From: Bostrychus sinensis
Taxonomy: Eukaryota; Chordata; Actinopteri; Gobiiformes; Eleotridae
Length of the DNA stretch: 64,000 bases
Assembly: GCA_020698575.1 (NCBI GenBank)
Contig: CM036241.1
Coordinates: forward strand, 10,582,416-10,646,415
Direction of reading: 5' to 3'
Shown here: piece by piece, positions 11,619 through 22,805 of the stretch
Layout of the letters: each line of letters opens with the position of its first letter
How positions within the stretch are numbered: the stretch's first letter is position 1
Position numbers and translations under genes: made by a program
The notes under the pieces: model-generated
What the model was told of the DNA's origin: nothing
The model's database searches: none
Seen by the model: only the letters and a program-made list of their open reading frames with translations

Positions 11619-12040
11619 TAGTAGTGGTGGCAGAAGAACTGGCAGTAGAAGTAGTAGTAGTAGTAATAGTAGTTAGTAGTAGTAGTTGTAAGTAGTAGTA
11701 GTAATAGTAGTAGTAGTAAGTAGTAGTAAGTAGTAGTAATAGTAGTAGTAGTAAGTAGTAGTAGTAAGTAGTAGTAAGTAGTAGTAGTAGTAAAAGTAGT
11801 TAGTAGTAATAGTAGTAGTAGTAAGTAGTAGTAATAGTAGTAGTAGTAGTAGTAGTAAGTAGTAGTTAGTAGTAATAGTAGTAGTAGTAAGTAGTAGTAG
11901 TAGTAAGTAGTAGTAGTAGTAATAGTAGTTAGTAATAGTAGTAGTAGTAAGTAGTAGTAGTAGTAGTTAGTAGTAATAGTAGTAGTAGTAGTAAGTAGTA
12001 GTAAGTAGTAGTAAGTAGTAGTAGTAATAGTAGTAGTAGT

Positions 12041-12078
<38 letters not shown>

Positions 12079-12126
12079 AGTAGTAGTAAGTAGTAGTAAG
12101 TAGTAGTAGTAGTAATAGTAGTAGTA
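11619..12126. repeat. Long (TAG)n microsatellite array, left block
   Basis: About 500 bp of TAG triplets with frequent one-base slips (TAAGTAGTAG, TTAGTAG and AATAGTAG), giving repeated phase shifts and a loose higher-order pattern. The leucine, tyrosine and threonine-rich frames across it are artefacts. Confidence 0.95.
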
Positions 12127-12254
12127 GCCCTGCGACAAGTTGGCCCCTGTCCAGGGTGTACCCTGCCTACGGCCCAAAAGTTACTGGGATAGGCTCCAGT
12201 CACCCGCGACCCCTAACGGGAATAAGCGGTAGAAAATGAATGAATGAATGAATA
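12127..12254 (+). mobile_element. 3' tail of an L2/CR1-type retroposon inside the (TAG)n array
   Basis: CCCTGCGACAAGTTGGCCCC, TGTCCAGGGTGTACCCTGCC, GGGATAGGCTCCAGTCACCC, GAATAAGCGGTAGAAAATGA and a (ATGA)n tail: the standard 3' end of many fish LINE/SINE elements. It is bounded by TAG repeats on both sides. Confidence 0.7.
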
Positions 12255-12288
12255 GTAGTAGTAGTAGTTAGTAGTAGTAGTAGTAGTG

Positions 12289-12342
<54 letters not shown>

Positions 12343-12526
12343 AGTAGTAGTAGTAGTAGTAATAGTAGTAGTAGTAGTAAGTAGTATTTAGTAGTAATAG
12401 TAGTAGTAGTAGTAGTAGTTAGTAGTAGTAGTAGTAGTTAGTAGTAAGTAGTAGTAAGTAGTAGTAGTAGTAATAGTAGTAAGTAGTAGTAGTAAGTAGT
12501 AGTTCTAGCAGCAGCAACAGTAGTAC

Positions 12527-12585
<59 letters not shown>
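12255..12585. repeat. (TAG)n microsatellite array, right block
   Basis: Continuation of the TAG array after the retroposon tail, ending in a pure run of about 60 bp (12525-12585). Confidence 0.95.
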
Positions 12586-12589
12586 TGTT

Positions 12590-12722
12590 TTTACTTCTAC
12601 TCAATACTTTGCTGCAGTGACCCCTGAAAGAAAGGGAGTATCCAAAGGAAACTACTCAAGTAATAATATTTATTGAAGTATCTAAGTAACGTTACTAACT
12701 GTGTATTTCTTCCACCTCTGAC
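12590..12722 (-). repeat. hAT-like element end
   Basis: Read on the minus strand it begins CAGAGGTGGAAGAAATACAC, then AGTAACGTTACTTAGATAC, the start of a common fish hAT family related to the element at 668-1964. The far end may be lost in the TAG array. Confidence 0.4.
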
Positions 12723-13679
12723 ATTAATACAAAAGCTGAGAACAGAAACAGAACAGGTGGAGTTAAATACAGCATTCATCCGGCCGTGACAGCTGTCCCG
12801 CTGTGGCTGGTTTCGGCCTAAAACGTCCACAGAGAACCTTTACAATCACCTCCTGGAAACCTGACCTGTGGGTAAAACTCTCGGAGGATAGTTTTTCTCT
12901 CTGGTCTTGTGCAGGTTCAGACTTGGCTCCTTTTACTGCGACAGTGCGGGGCGTGTTGTGAAACAGTGCAATAACCGCTTGTTTGTGGTGCGCAATGACA
13001 CGGCACTTTACTCAGAAATAATCAATGGAGCCTCAAGAGATAAGGATGTTAAATACAGCTACACTACAGACAATATAGTACACAATCTGGGTTTTGCCCC
13101 ACCATTGGTGCTGGGACAGGCTCCAGCCATCTGTGACCTCTAACAGGAACAGGCAGAAGAAGATTTAAAAGAAGATTTTTTACACTCAGCTTTAAAATGC
13201 TCTGACTACAATTGAAAGAAATATTAAAAATAAATCCAAGACATATGTTTTTGATTTTTTATGTTACTTTAGAACCTCTTATCAGTAGTATCAGAGTATT
13301 TGTTCAAGATGGTATGTGGTGATCATATTTTTGGAGACGTTCGTGAGATGTTGGACTTTATCTCAGCAAAAATCAATAAACGGAAGCACTGAGAGAGCAC
13401 AGACCTCCACCAAGGCACTGGCCCTGTCTCTTATTGGTGAAGATATAGTGCCCAGACCTGGATTTGAACCGAGATCTTTTTGTTTCAGGGGTAAAGCTGT
13501 TTTATCTCACACTGGAAATGAATTTCAAACCTTTATTTAACCAGGATAAAAACTAAGATTAAAAGTCTCGAAGTGGCAGCAGCACAGTTTCAAATACAGT
13601 ACATACTCACTTTAACATAAAACACAAAATAAATACAATATAAATCCACTAAAACATAATGTAAAAAAACCTTATAGAG

Positions 13680-13913
13680 CTTGTTGATTGGTCAGTGCTT
13701 CCTGGAGTGGGCGGGAGTTTGTGGGAGAGGTGAAGTTTCGTGGATCTGATGTTTTAAGGCCACACAAAGGTCAAGAATACAGGATTACTTTTTAACAGGT
13801 GTGACTGAAACAAAACACAACTCCAGGTATGTTTTTTGACAAAGGGATAATCTTATAACATAATAGAAAGCTAAAAAAAAGAGCAGATTTTGCGTAATAT
13901 AGGCTCTTTAAGA
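13680..13913. repeat. MITE-like repeat, copy C
   Basis: GCTTGTTGATTGGTCAGTGC, CACAACTCCAGGTATGTTTT and GCGTAATATAGGCTCTTTAA match the word order of copies at 10225 and 10918. Confidence 0.5.
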
Positions 13914-14364
13914 ACGTAAATCCTGGATTCAGACTAATATTTGTTTCCTTTGCTCATTACTGACCATTAAGAAAAACTTCCAGTCATTACTTTCTGAGCT
14001 GTTTCACCAACAGACTAACCAACAAAACATAAAACATAATTTTCTTGGGGGAGGTAATAATTCTGTCATTACGATATTCTTTTTCTTGAAGCTCCCTGTT
14101 AGTAAATTGGTCAGGTCCCTTACTTTTAAAGGGTTTGATTCCATGTCAAGAAGCTGGAAACTGGATTCAAGGCTGGGTAAATGAGTAAGGCTGCATCAGG
14201 AAGGCCATCCAATGACCCCTGAAAGAAAGGGCTGACTTTCTAATAAATCTTTGTTAAACCAGATTTATTATGTGTGGTATGGGTACTGCAGATGCTCTAC
14301 TCCTTAGTCTTTCAACTTTAAGTTCTTTGTAGCCTTCAAATTTGAAGTGTAGACCGCTGCTAGT

Positions 14365-14454
14365 TCAGATTTAGTCCTGGTTTAGTCCTGGATTCGTCCT
14401 TGTTTAGCCTGTTTGTCTGTGGTGTTACTCGGTGTGAAAAGTTTGAGAATCACT
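14365..14454. repeat. Right-end fragment of the minisatellite-bearing hAT-like family
   Basis: GATTTAGTCCTGGTTTAGTC, then GTGTGAAAAGTTTGAGAATC and ACTG. Same internal unit and terminus as the copy at 43513-44416 read on the other strand. Confidence 0.55.
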
Positions 14455-15330
14455 GGGCTGAACTATGTGCTTCATTGTAGGTACACAGGTTTATACAGGT
14501 ATTTATTTGACACTCTTTTTTATGTTGTGTTATGTTATCATGAAATGTTCTTTGAGCCTTATCTCTGGTGTAGTATTGCCTGCCGTGTGTCTTTGTCTGC
14601 ACATGACAGACTCACCTTGATTCCAGTTAAACAGACTTTGCCCTTCACTGCTGTAGAGGCAGGAACCAGGATGTGTAAAGGTGAAGCACTGACAGTAAAC
14701 GTTACTCAGTCTGACATACCGGTTTTACCACTGGACAATTTTAAAAATGCACTTCCTTCCCAGGTGTAACTATTTCTCTACCATTTACTGAAAGTAGGAT
14801 GCAGTAGATTTATATAATCATTGACAAGAAGGCATTTACAGAAGAAGTTGCATTAGGGACATGAACAAATGCATACTTATTTTTTTGGTAATGTAGGAAT
14901 AAGTGACACTGTACATCTGTTGTCTAATAAGAGTTTATAAAATAAGGTTCTCATCTTCTATAAGGATCTCATTATCTTCTGCCCAGTAAGTAAATAGCAC
15001 ACAGGTCAGGTAGCCAGCTCTGACCCAGTCGTCTACAGCCAGTACAATTAGATCCTTGTCAAACTCGCTCGAATCCTTATGCTCGCCAGTTTTTCCTGCT
15101 TCTAACGCATGAACTTTGAGGACAAAATGTTGATTTGCTGCCTGATATATCCCACCCCCTAACAGGTGCCATGATTAATTATGGCACCTGCACCTACATT
15201 TCGGAGTAAAGCAGTTCTGTAAATACTCACAAGTCCAGTTGGCTCCTACAGTGATCCCTCGCTCAGCTTTACTTTTGTTTTCTCTTCTGCGCATCCATAC
15301 AAAGTTTTTTCTAACATTTGGTTGCTCTGC
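14455..15330. other. Non-coding, no recognised feature
   Basis: Includes a 118-codon open frame (to 14769) with no family features; treated as chance. No RNA gene or element ends seen. Confidence 0.4.
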
Positions 15331-15334
15331 CACA

Positions 15335-16255
15335 ACATCCATCCATCTTCTTAAGCTTTATTTGGGGCTGGGTTGTGGGGTAGCTGTCTAATCAGGGACA
15401 CCCAGACATCCCTCTCCCTGGACACTTCCTCCCCAAGGCGTTCCCAGGCCAGACAAGAGACATAGTCCCTCCAGCGTGTCCTAGGTCTTCCTCAGTACCT
15501 CCTCCCGGTGGGACATGCCTGGAACACCTCCCAGGGAGGCGTCCAGGAGGCATCCGAAACAGATGCCCCAGCCTCCTCAGCTGGTTCCTCTCGATGTGGA
15601 GGAGCAGCGACTCTACTCTGAGCTCCTCCTGGGTAATCGAGCTCCTCACCCTATCTGTAAGGGTATGCCCAGCACCCCTACAGAGGAATCTTATTTTGGC
15701 CGCTTGTATCTGGGATCTCGTCCTTTCGGTCATGACCCAAAGTTCATGACCATAGGTGAGAGTAGGAACGTAGATCGACGGTAAATCGAGAGCTTTGCCT
15801 TTCGACTCAGCTCTTTCTTCACCACAACAGACCGATACAGCGACCGCATTACTGCAGACGCTGCACTGATCCTCCTGTCAATCTCACGCTCCATTCTTCC
15901 CTCACTCGTGAACAAGACCCCGAGATACTTAAACTCCTCCACTTGAGGCAGGAGCTCTCCTCCAACCTGGAGAGGGCAAGCCACCCTTTTCCGGTCGAGA
16001 ACCATGGCCTTGGACTTAGAGGAACTGATTCTCATCCCAGCCGCTTCACACTCGGCTGCAAACCGCTCCAGTGCACACTGAAGGTCCTGGTTTGGTGAAG
16101 CCAACAGGACATCATCCGCAAAAAGCAGAGATGAAATCCTGTGGTTCCCAAACCAGACTCCCTCCGGCCCCTGGCTGCACCTAGAAATTCTGTTCATGAA
16201 AATAATGAACAGAACCGGTGACAAAGGGCAGTCCTGCCAGAGTCCAACATGCACT
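15335..16255 (-). mobile_element. 5'-truncated non-LTR retrotransposon (LINE)
   Basis: On the minus strand a reverse-transcriptase C-terminal half is followed by a short 3' end with a (GATG)n-like tail (complement of CATCCATCC at 15338). The 5' end is lost near 16255, where unrelated DNA begins. It belongs to the abundant teleost LINE group with a FADD catalytic box; the clade is not assigned. Confidence 0.85.
15392..16255 (-). pseudogene. LINE reverse transcriptase fragment, frameshifted
   Basis: Two overlapping minus-strand frames (down to 15730, and 15733 to 15392) encode consecutive parts of one polymerase. The upstream part has RT motifs QDCPLSPVLF, LLFADDVLLA (catalytic DD), SKSKAMVLDRKR and EEFKYLGVLFTSEGRME. 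The downstream part has MTERTRSQIQAA and the LGHLFRMPPGRLPG thumb/C-terminal segment. A frame change near 15770 and the missing endonuclease and N-terminal RT make it inactive. Confidence 0.85.
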
Positions 16256-16499
16256 GGAAACAGGCCACAACAAAAATCTAGAAATAATTCATTGCTGGCT
16301 TGTTGTTTTGCTAATCGCAATGTGCCGCTTTCTCGTGAGACTCGACAAATCAGTGACACCGGGTCGACAGCGCTCATTGTTGCAAGTGTCACTTTTGGCC
16401 CAGAGACACCAGGGGGAGATGAAAGGCGCTTCATTCACCCCACAACATCTCAGTTAACCATCACACGGATTCCAGAACAGTTTATTTAAGGCAAAAAGT

Positions 16500-17353
16500 T
16501 ACCATATTTTCCGAACTATAGAACACACCTGAATATAAGCCACACACCCACTAGGTTTAAAAAAATCTTTTTTTTACATATATAAGCCACACTGGACTAT
16601 AACCTGCCGATATCCAGGTTGAGAAATGAGATATTTACCGGATACACAGAAAGATTTTGTACCGTAAATGTTTATTTATATACCTGAAGTGCCTGTAACA
16701 CCGCAGTAAAAGTGCTGCTCAAACAAAACAGAAAAGTAATTGATGGCTTTATTCATCTTGTCCGCGCCCTGATGGACAGGCTTTTTTGTCTCATAAATCT
16801 GAAACACCACCTTTGAAATCTTCAATATTAATTTCACCGGCGATTGTTTTGGCTTTCAGTCGGATCTGCACGGTGGAAACACCTTGGCCGTCTGCTCTCT
16901 GTGTTCACCCAGTCATCAAGAACATTTTCAAGTTCAGGCCACCTGCTTTTATTACCTCTGAAAGCCTTTGTCGTCTTTTGGCATTGAATGAGTTCTTCCC
17001 GCTGCCGTCTCCAGCGTCTCACCATAGATTCATTAACGCCAAGCTTACATGCAGCTTCCTGGAGCCGATCGATGGCCTTCAACTTAAAAGCTGCATCATA
17101 TGAACTTCTTCGTGTGCTTTCCATGATGAGGGGGTGAGGGGGTGAAAATAATTTGCTGTCGTGCGTGTTGTGTTGCATGTGCTAAATAAAAACACTTGTA
17201 CTTCTTTGCACTGACTTCCCCTGTCTGTCTCGTTTTTGCACTTCCTGCTAGAGCGCCCCCTGGCGGCTGAAGAAAAATCCATTGAAAAGCCGCACCTTTG
17301 TATAAGCCGCATGGTTCAAAGCGTGGGAAAAAAGTAGTGGCTTAAATATGGTA
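16500..17353 (-). mobile_element. pogo/Tigger-like DNA transposon, internally deleted
   Basis: Ends TACCATATTTTCCGAACTAT and (complement of the right end) TACCATATTTAAGCCACTAC, with TA at the outer edges. ATAAGCC(A/G)CA motifs recur near both ends. The about 850-bp element carries one minus-strand frame, listed next. Confidence 0.65.
16834..17124 (-). pseudogene. Truncated transposase: N-terminal HTH domain only
   Basis: Starts MESTRRSSYDAAFKLKAID and continues CKLGVNESMVRRWRRQREEL, KTTKAFRGNKSRWPELENVL and DDWV. This is the Psq/CENP-B-type helix-turn-helix and second DNA-binding helix region found at the N-terminus of pogo-like transposases in fish. The frame ends after about 96 codons, without the DDE catalytic domain. 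It is probably an internal-deletion derivative; the DNA-binding part is intact in reading frame. Confidence 0.7.
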
Positions 17354-17915
17354 CTGAGTGCTGCTTTAATCTGTAGAGCATATTTCTGTGACAGGAACAG
17401 AAAGTAAAAATTAACTATTTCTACTCAAACACTTGTAACCAAGGAACTACTGACTAACTCTTGTGGTCATTTGATTACACAGAAATCTGAGGCAAGGATT
17501 TCCTTTTACAGCATAGTATTGTGTTGACCTTTTGCAAAATAAAGTTCCTGTTTTGAGAATGAGAGCCACTGCTTGGGCTGCTGTATGAACTTTCACAACT
17601 CACAGGAGTCTAACCCTGCTACTTTAAGCCTGTGGCGGATACACACAACAATTCACTCTCACATCTTCATTCATTCACGAGAAGCATCTTAGGCTTATCA
17701 GTTCACCTACATATGCATGTCTTTGGACGGTGGGAGGAAGCCTACAAAAAGAGGATCATACCAACCAGAGATACCTCACTCACTAAATAAACACATGATC
17801 TGAGTTTGAGTCCAGGTCTGGGCTCTATAACTTTACAGAGGTCGCTCTCTATATTCAGCACAAAATTTGCAAAATATATGGAGCTCTGCCCAATACACAA
17901 TAAGAACAAAACTTA
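17354..17915. other. Non-coding, no recognised feature
   Basis: No gene or element end identified. Confidence 0.4.
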
Positions 17916-17919
17916 AATT

Positions 17920-18170
17920 TAACAACAGCTGTGTCGTGCCAGTTGTGCTTTACGGCTCAGAAAGTTGGAGATGACAGAAAATGACCAACAAAACTATCAG
18001 TCTTCCACACAAGTTGCTTGAGGAGGATCTTATGAATATTTTGGCCCAATAAAATCTCAAATAAAGACCTTCTAAACAAATGCCAAGAAAATGCCAAGAA
18101 AATAACACATGGGGCCTCCTTCCAGAACAAGACAAAGGACAGACAGGGATGGAGAAACGTTATAAGTGAC
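17920..18170 (+). pseudogene. Degenerate LINE reverse transcriptase C-terminal fragment
   Basis: Plus-strand reading gives VVLYGSESWR, a frame change, then MTNKTISLPHKLLEEDLMNI, matching the YGSE.W..T thumb region of RTE-like LINEs. In-frame stops and a frameshift show decay. Confidence 0.5.
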
Positions 18171-18179
18171 AGTAAGTAA

Positions 18180-20530
18180 GTAAGTAATCTGTCTAAGTGT
18201 GAAAAACTTTTGTGTATTATTTTTTGTCCATTGTCCGTTTTTGGTCATAGCCTTTCTTACAAACATGCACCTAAGACTTTTGCATAATACTGTTCACCAA
18301 AGTAAAAAAAAAATTAGGTCATTTTAACAAAACAGCCATATTGAATTCCTATCGTTTATCTCGTGAGGAGAAGAGGATGGGGGCTGGAGACTCTCCCAGC
18401 TGCTTTGGGGCGTGAGACTTCCTGGATAAACACCAGTCAACTGCAAGAAAATCACCTCTTAATTTGATTTAAAAACATTTGTATTTTGCAATTTTAGTGT
18501 TTTATAATCAAAGACTACAGATGCAAAGAATGAACTAATGTTTTTGGTGACTGTTTTTGCATGACAGAGAATAAACTATGCATGTTTTTGTTTTTGTCTC
18601 TATAAATGGATGCACAGTACGTGACACCGGCTGCGTATAGAGGAGTCTAATCTGAGCTTGAATCAGGATCCTCTTCCTCTCATTGGGCCAAACACAACAG
18701 TTGGGCCATCTTGAAACACGGTCACCACGGTCAGGCCCGTATTTTTTTTGTTCACAGTATGAGTTTGAATGGGGCCATCGAGTCTAGAGCTGAGCTGATA
18801 TGGCACTGGGTCAAAAGACAACATGAGCTGCCGTTACATCATGACTCACTATTATCAACCTTTATAAATGTGTAACGGTGGAGACACTGCGGGGTCAAAA
18901 GAGAGCAAAACCTTTTCTCTAGTTATGTTTTTTTCTTTGTGCAGGAAATTTTCAGTTTAATCAGATGTAACCAGTGCTGGAATGGCCAAGTAAGCTAATA
19001 TTTTACCACTAGAATAGGTTTAATTTCTGTTTCAGCTATTTTATTTTTCTAATTGGGACTTCATAATCTATTCTTAATTTTTCTTATGATCATTCATTAA
19101 ATCTATTACATTTTTCTAATTCCCGGAAACAATAATTACAAATATACAAGAGGCCCTCCTCCAGGGCTGCTGGAGGATTAGCCTGTTGTGTATGTTTTGA
19201 GGTTGATGGGAAAAACACCCAGACACACGGAGAACAGATAAACTCCTCACAGAAATGCCCCATGGTCTGGGAATTGACCTGAAAGCCATAAAAAAACACA
19301 TTTGTTTTTGTTTTTCTAAAGTGATAAATGACTGGTTAAAATATCCATACTTAATAGCTGCTGCTTTTTATTGGTCCGGTCAGTTCAAAGTCAAAATGTT
19401 AGACCAAACTGCAAATAAAAAGAACAAGGGTTTTGTGAAAAGTGGAACAGTATTGCAGAAGATTAGCTGGTGTAACAGATATTTATTTTGTATATAATAA
19501 TAATAATTTGAAATATATTGTTATTTTAACAAATGATATGGAATTTTGTATTTTATTTTTGTCATTTTGTTTGTAATATGAGATATTAGATTTCTATTGT
19601 TAAATTCACTGCTAAATTATTTGCTACAACTACAACAGCTGAAACTCACTTTTTTTTCAGTGTAGGCGAATGATTTAGCATAGCATAATTATACTGACAA
19701 CAAAAAACTAAACCTTTTTGCTAAAACACACAAATAAAGTTTTTATGTTAAATCAGTAGGTGGCAGAGTGGTTAGCACTTCTGCCTCTCTGAGTAGCATC
19801 TCCATGTCCTCCCTGTGTTTGGTGAATCTCAAAGAAACTCAACAGTGTTAACCCTCCTCTGGTGCTGGAAGTAAATTTACCTTGTTTTTTTTGGCTGAAA
19901 TGAATTGTGCTATGGTCATGAGTTACCCCAGAGCTGGTCAGCTTCAGTTGAGCTTTTGAACTTTTAATATACTGATGTTTTTTAAGTGGGAAATTTACTT
20001 CAGTATTGAGCTCCAGCTTCTTAATGTTCTTTATGTTTAAAAAAAGCACAGCCCTTTAAACATTACTGTTACTAACTTGGGCCTTGAATGGCACTGTAAC
20101 CTAACATCCCTTTCCAACAATGAAAAGAGTTTGATAAGCGACAGCAAAGAGGAAGTCAAGGGCCCAATCAGAGTTCAGTCAGGGACAGTGTCCCTGTGTG
20201 GCCCCGCCCCCAAATCCTGCTGTGACCCTGCACACATTTAGATCCAGCCTATTTTGAAATCACTTTACAGCTCTTCAATAACATGAGCAACATTGAAATA
20301 ATGAAGTTATAAATGTTAATTAGTGTCTCAAAATTTAGCACTTTTATGTTGTTGATAGCCATAAAAAAAAACCCGAGTCATTATGATAAATAATGTTCTG
20401 TAACATTCTGGTCATTTTCTGTTTGGCCCAATGACTGGACTGATTTCAAATATGATCAAAAAGTCATATTACTGTTCAGATATACAGGAAAGACTTCCAA
20501 ATATTACTATACTAATCCTTAAGTAATGTT
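18180..20530. other. Non-coding, AT-rich
   Basis: No exon with good splice sites plus family similarity, no RNA gene, and no paired element ends recognised. Confidence 0.4.
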
Positions 20531-20534
20531 AATA

Positions 20535-20757
20535 AAGCATAGGTCTGGCCTAGCTGTTTTCCAGACACTCAAAGTGCTTTACATTAGTCCATTATTCATT
20601 CACTCCTCAGTCACACTCGGTGGTGGTGACCTACTTCTGTAGTCACAGCTGTCCTGGGGCAGACTGATGGAGAGGTGGCTGCCAATCTGTGCCTATGGCC
20701 TCTCCAACCACCACCAAACAACCACACTAACACATTCGTACACATTCATACAGCACT
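20535..20757 (-). mobile_element. tRNA-derived SINE, head-less copy
   Basis: Complement of the body of the SINE at 30554: TCACACTCGGTGGTGGTGAC, CAGCTGTCCTGGGGCAGACT, GGTGGCTGCCAATCTGTGCC and TGGCCTCTCCAACCACCACC. The promoter (tRNA) head is missing. Confidence 0.7.
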
Positions 20758-21706
20758 ATCCTTGACTGAACCAACCAGGTCTGCTGTCCCGGGCCTCAGG
20801 GCTGGGGCTCAGAAATGGGTCTTCTTTATTTTTTTTTCTATTACAGGGGGCCCACATGAAGACTTCTTGCCCCGGGCCTCAGCAAATCTGTCAACTGACC
20901 TGTCTATAAGCATGAAAATATTTCTTTACCCTGGTTATAATGTATGTAATAATATTAGAAGGGATTATAGTGATGGTAATAATAGTAAAGGCAGTATAGT
21001 ATTAGTAGTAGTAGCAGTAATAATAGTAGTAATAGCGATAGTAGTAAACTTTACACTCAGTACTTTTAGTAGTGAGTACTTTTCCTTCTACATTCTACCT
21101 GCACTTTTACTTGAGTACAGATTTGGGGCACTTTTTTCACTCCCTCCAACTTTAGATAACAAAACTTTTGTCACTACGTTAAGTAATATTCTGGATTATA
21201 ATCACTACAATAACAATTTACTATTTTATCAATTGTTAGACAGAAATAATGAGAGAGACTGACACCTGAAGCGTAATTAGTCTCTTCATTATGAAACTCA
21301 AACAAGGAACTTTCCACAGGTTTATTGTTATTATGATGACAGAAAAGTGTCCTTGTGACCTTTAAACAATGTTCTTTTAAGTTTTTAGTGTTTAACAATG
21401 AAGCAGAAAAGACAACATTCTTCCGGCTTTGTAATGTTTCAGAAAAGGTGTGGTTTAAAACAGAAGGAACAAGGAGTCATGCAATTTCTTAAACGCATTG
21501 TAAGCTGTGTATTAATTTTCCCTTGCTATGTTTGGACAGAACAAAACAATACATTTATGTTGATTAACTACTTATAATAAAAACCTAATTATGATAACTT
21601 CTTTTTATCAATACCTGTGTGCAAAAGCAATGACAGCAAGCACAAGTCAATACATAAGAATATCATGGAAAAGCAAATGTATTTCAGTAGAGTAATTGAA
21701 AGTGAA
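20758..21706. other. Repeat-rich non-coding DNA
   Basis: Includes GGGGCCCACATGAAG-type repeat debris (about 20845), a degraded TAG/TAA-rich patch (20950-21050) and AGTACTTTTACTTGAGTAC-like hAT debris. The 195-codon frame here spans these repeats and is not a gene. Confidence 0.45.
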
Positions 21707-22432
21707 TCTCTATATATTAATTGAGTACACACAGAAATATTTGAAGCATTTGTTTGTTTTAAGTGTGATGATTATGGCTTACAGTAAATGGAAACCAAAA
21801 TTCAGTATCTCAGACTTTTGCATAACATTACATAATCATCACAATTAAAATAAACAAAAATATCCCTCTTCTACATTTAGGAAAGTTAACAAAATTAAGT
21901 TTATACATTCATCAGCAATCATTTTTATTTTTTCTGTCAAGCATAGCAAAGGAAACAGCCTGCAATGTGTTTCAGTGTTTTTTTATTTAACTGTGTTCTT
22001 TTTTTTTTTATCCAATATTCTAATTTTTTTGATGTACACTTAAATATATAAATAAGTGCTGATTCACTTCTTGCCATATAGACCAATTTCTGATCAGCTA
22101 TTACAGATTTTGATTATATACTCAACTGCAGTGTTTCTGGTCTGACTATGACGTTTTATCAGTGATCATTTTATTGTGAGTCACTTTTTACCAAACCAAT
22201 GTTATTTTTCTAAATCTTGGTACTACAACCTTTATGGCAGCTGTGTACATATATTTCAGACCTTTATTTATTTTGATTGTGATGATTAGGTACAACTATA
22301 CATGTATTATGTCACGTTATAATTTTATGAGATACTGCATTTAGTTTTTTAATAACTGTAAGCCATAATCATTACAGCTAACAGAAATAAATGCTTGACA
22401 TATTTCTCTCTTTGTGTACTGAATCTATATAG
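21707..22432. repeat. Large imperfect inverted repeat (foldback)
   Basis: Arms at about 21707-21813 and 22329-22432 are complementary over roughly 105 bp. GATGATTATGGCTTACAGT on the left pairs with ACTGTAAGCCATAATCATTAC on the right, and the match continues to TATATAG-type outer ends. About 515 bp lies between. Likely termini of a DNA transposon. Confidence 0.65.
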
Positions 22433-22805
22433 TATATGTGTTTCTGCGTGCTGAAATAATTTTACATTTTTGATATTCAATATTTCAATAGTATTCTCAT
22501 TTTTTATGTGCCCTTGCTATACATAAGCTTGCAGTACATCTTAGGTCACTGCTTGACATAGTATACCCGTTTTTAAAAATTTTTAAAACTGCAAAAGCAA
22601 TGACTGAATTCATTATAACACTGGTCTGGTCTGATTGTGGGACCAATTTTTTTGTGACTCACTTTTTACCAAACCAAACAATTTTTTCTAAATAATTTTA
22701 CTACAACCTTTATGGCAAATATACAGGTGTATATTATATATTTAGTACACAGTGATTTTTTTTCAAGCCTTATTCATTTTGATTGTGATGATTAAGTAAC
22801 ATTAT
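22135..22805. repeat. Direct repeat pair, about 165 bp each
   Basis: 22135-22300 and 22620-22805 share TGTGA(G/C)TCACTTTTTACC, AAACCAA, ACTACAACCTTTATGGCA and TTTTGATTGTGATGATTA. A second copy or duplicated part of the foldback family. Confidence 0.55.

Noticed and set aside
11929..12604. Long leucine, tyrosine and threonine-rich frames
   Set aside because: Translations of the (TAG)n array, not proteins.
20675..21262. 195-codon open frame
   Set aside because: It crosses a SINE remnant, a TAG-rich patch and hAT-like debris; no family features or codon pattern of a gene.
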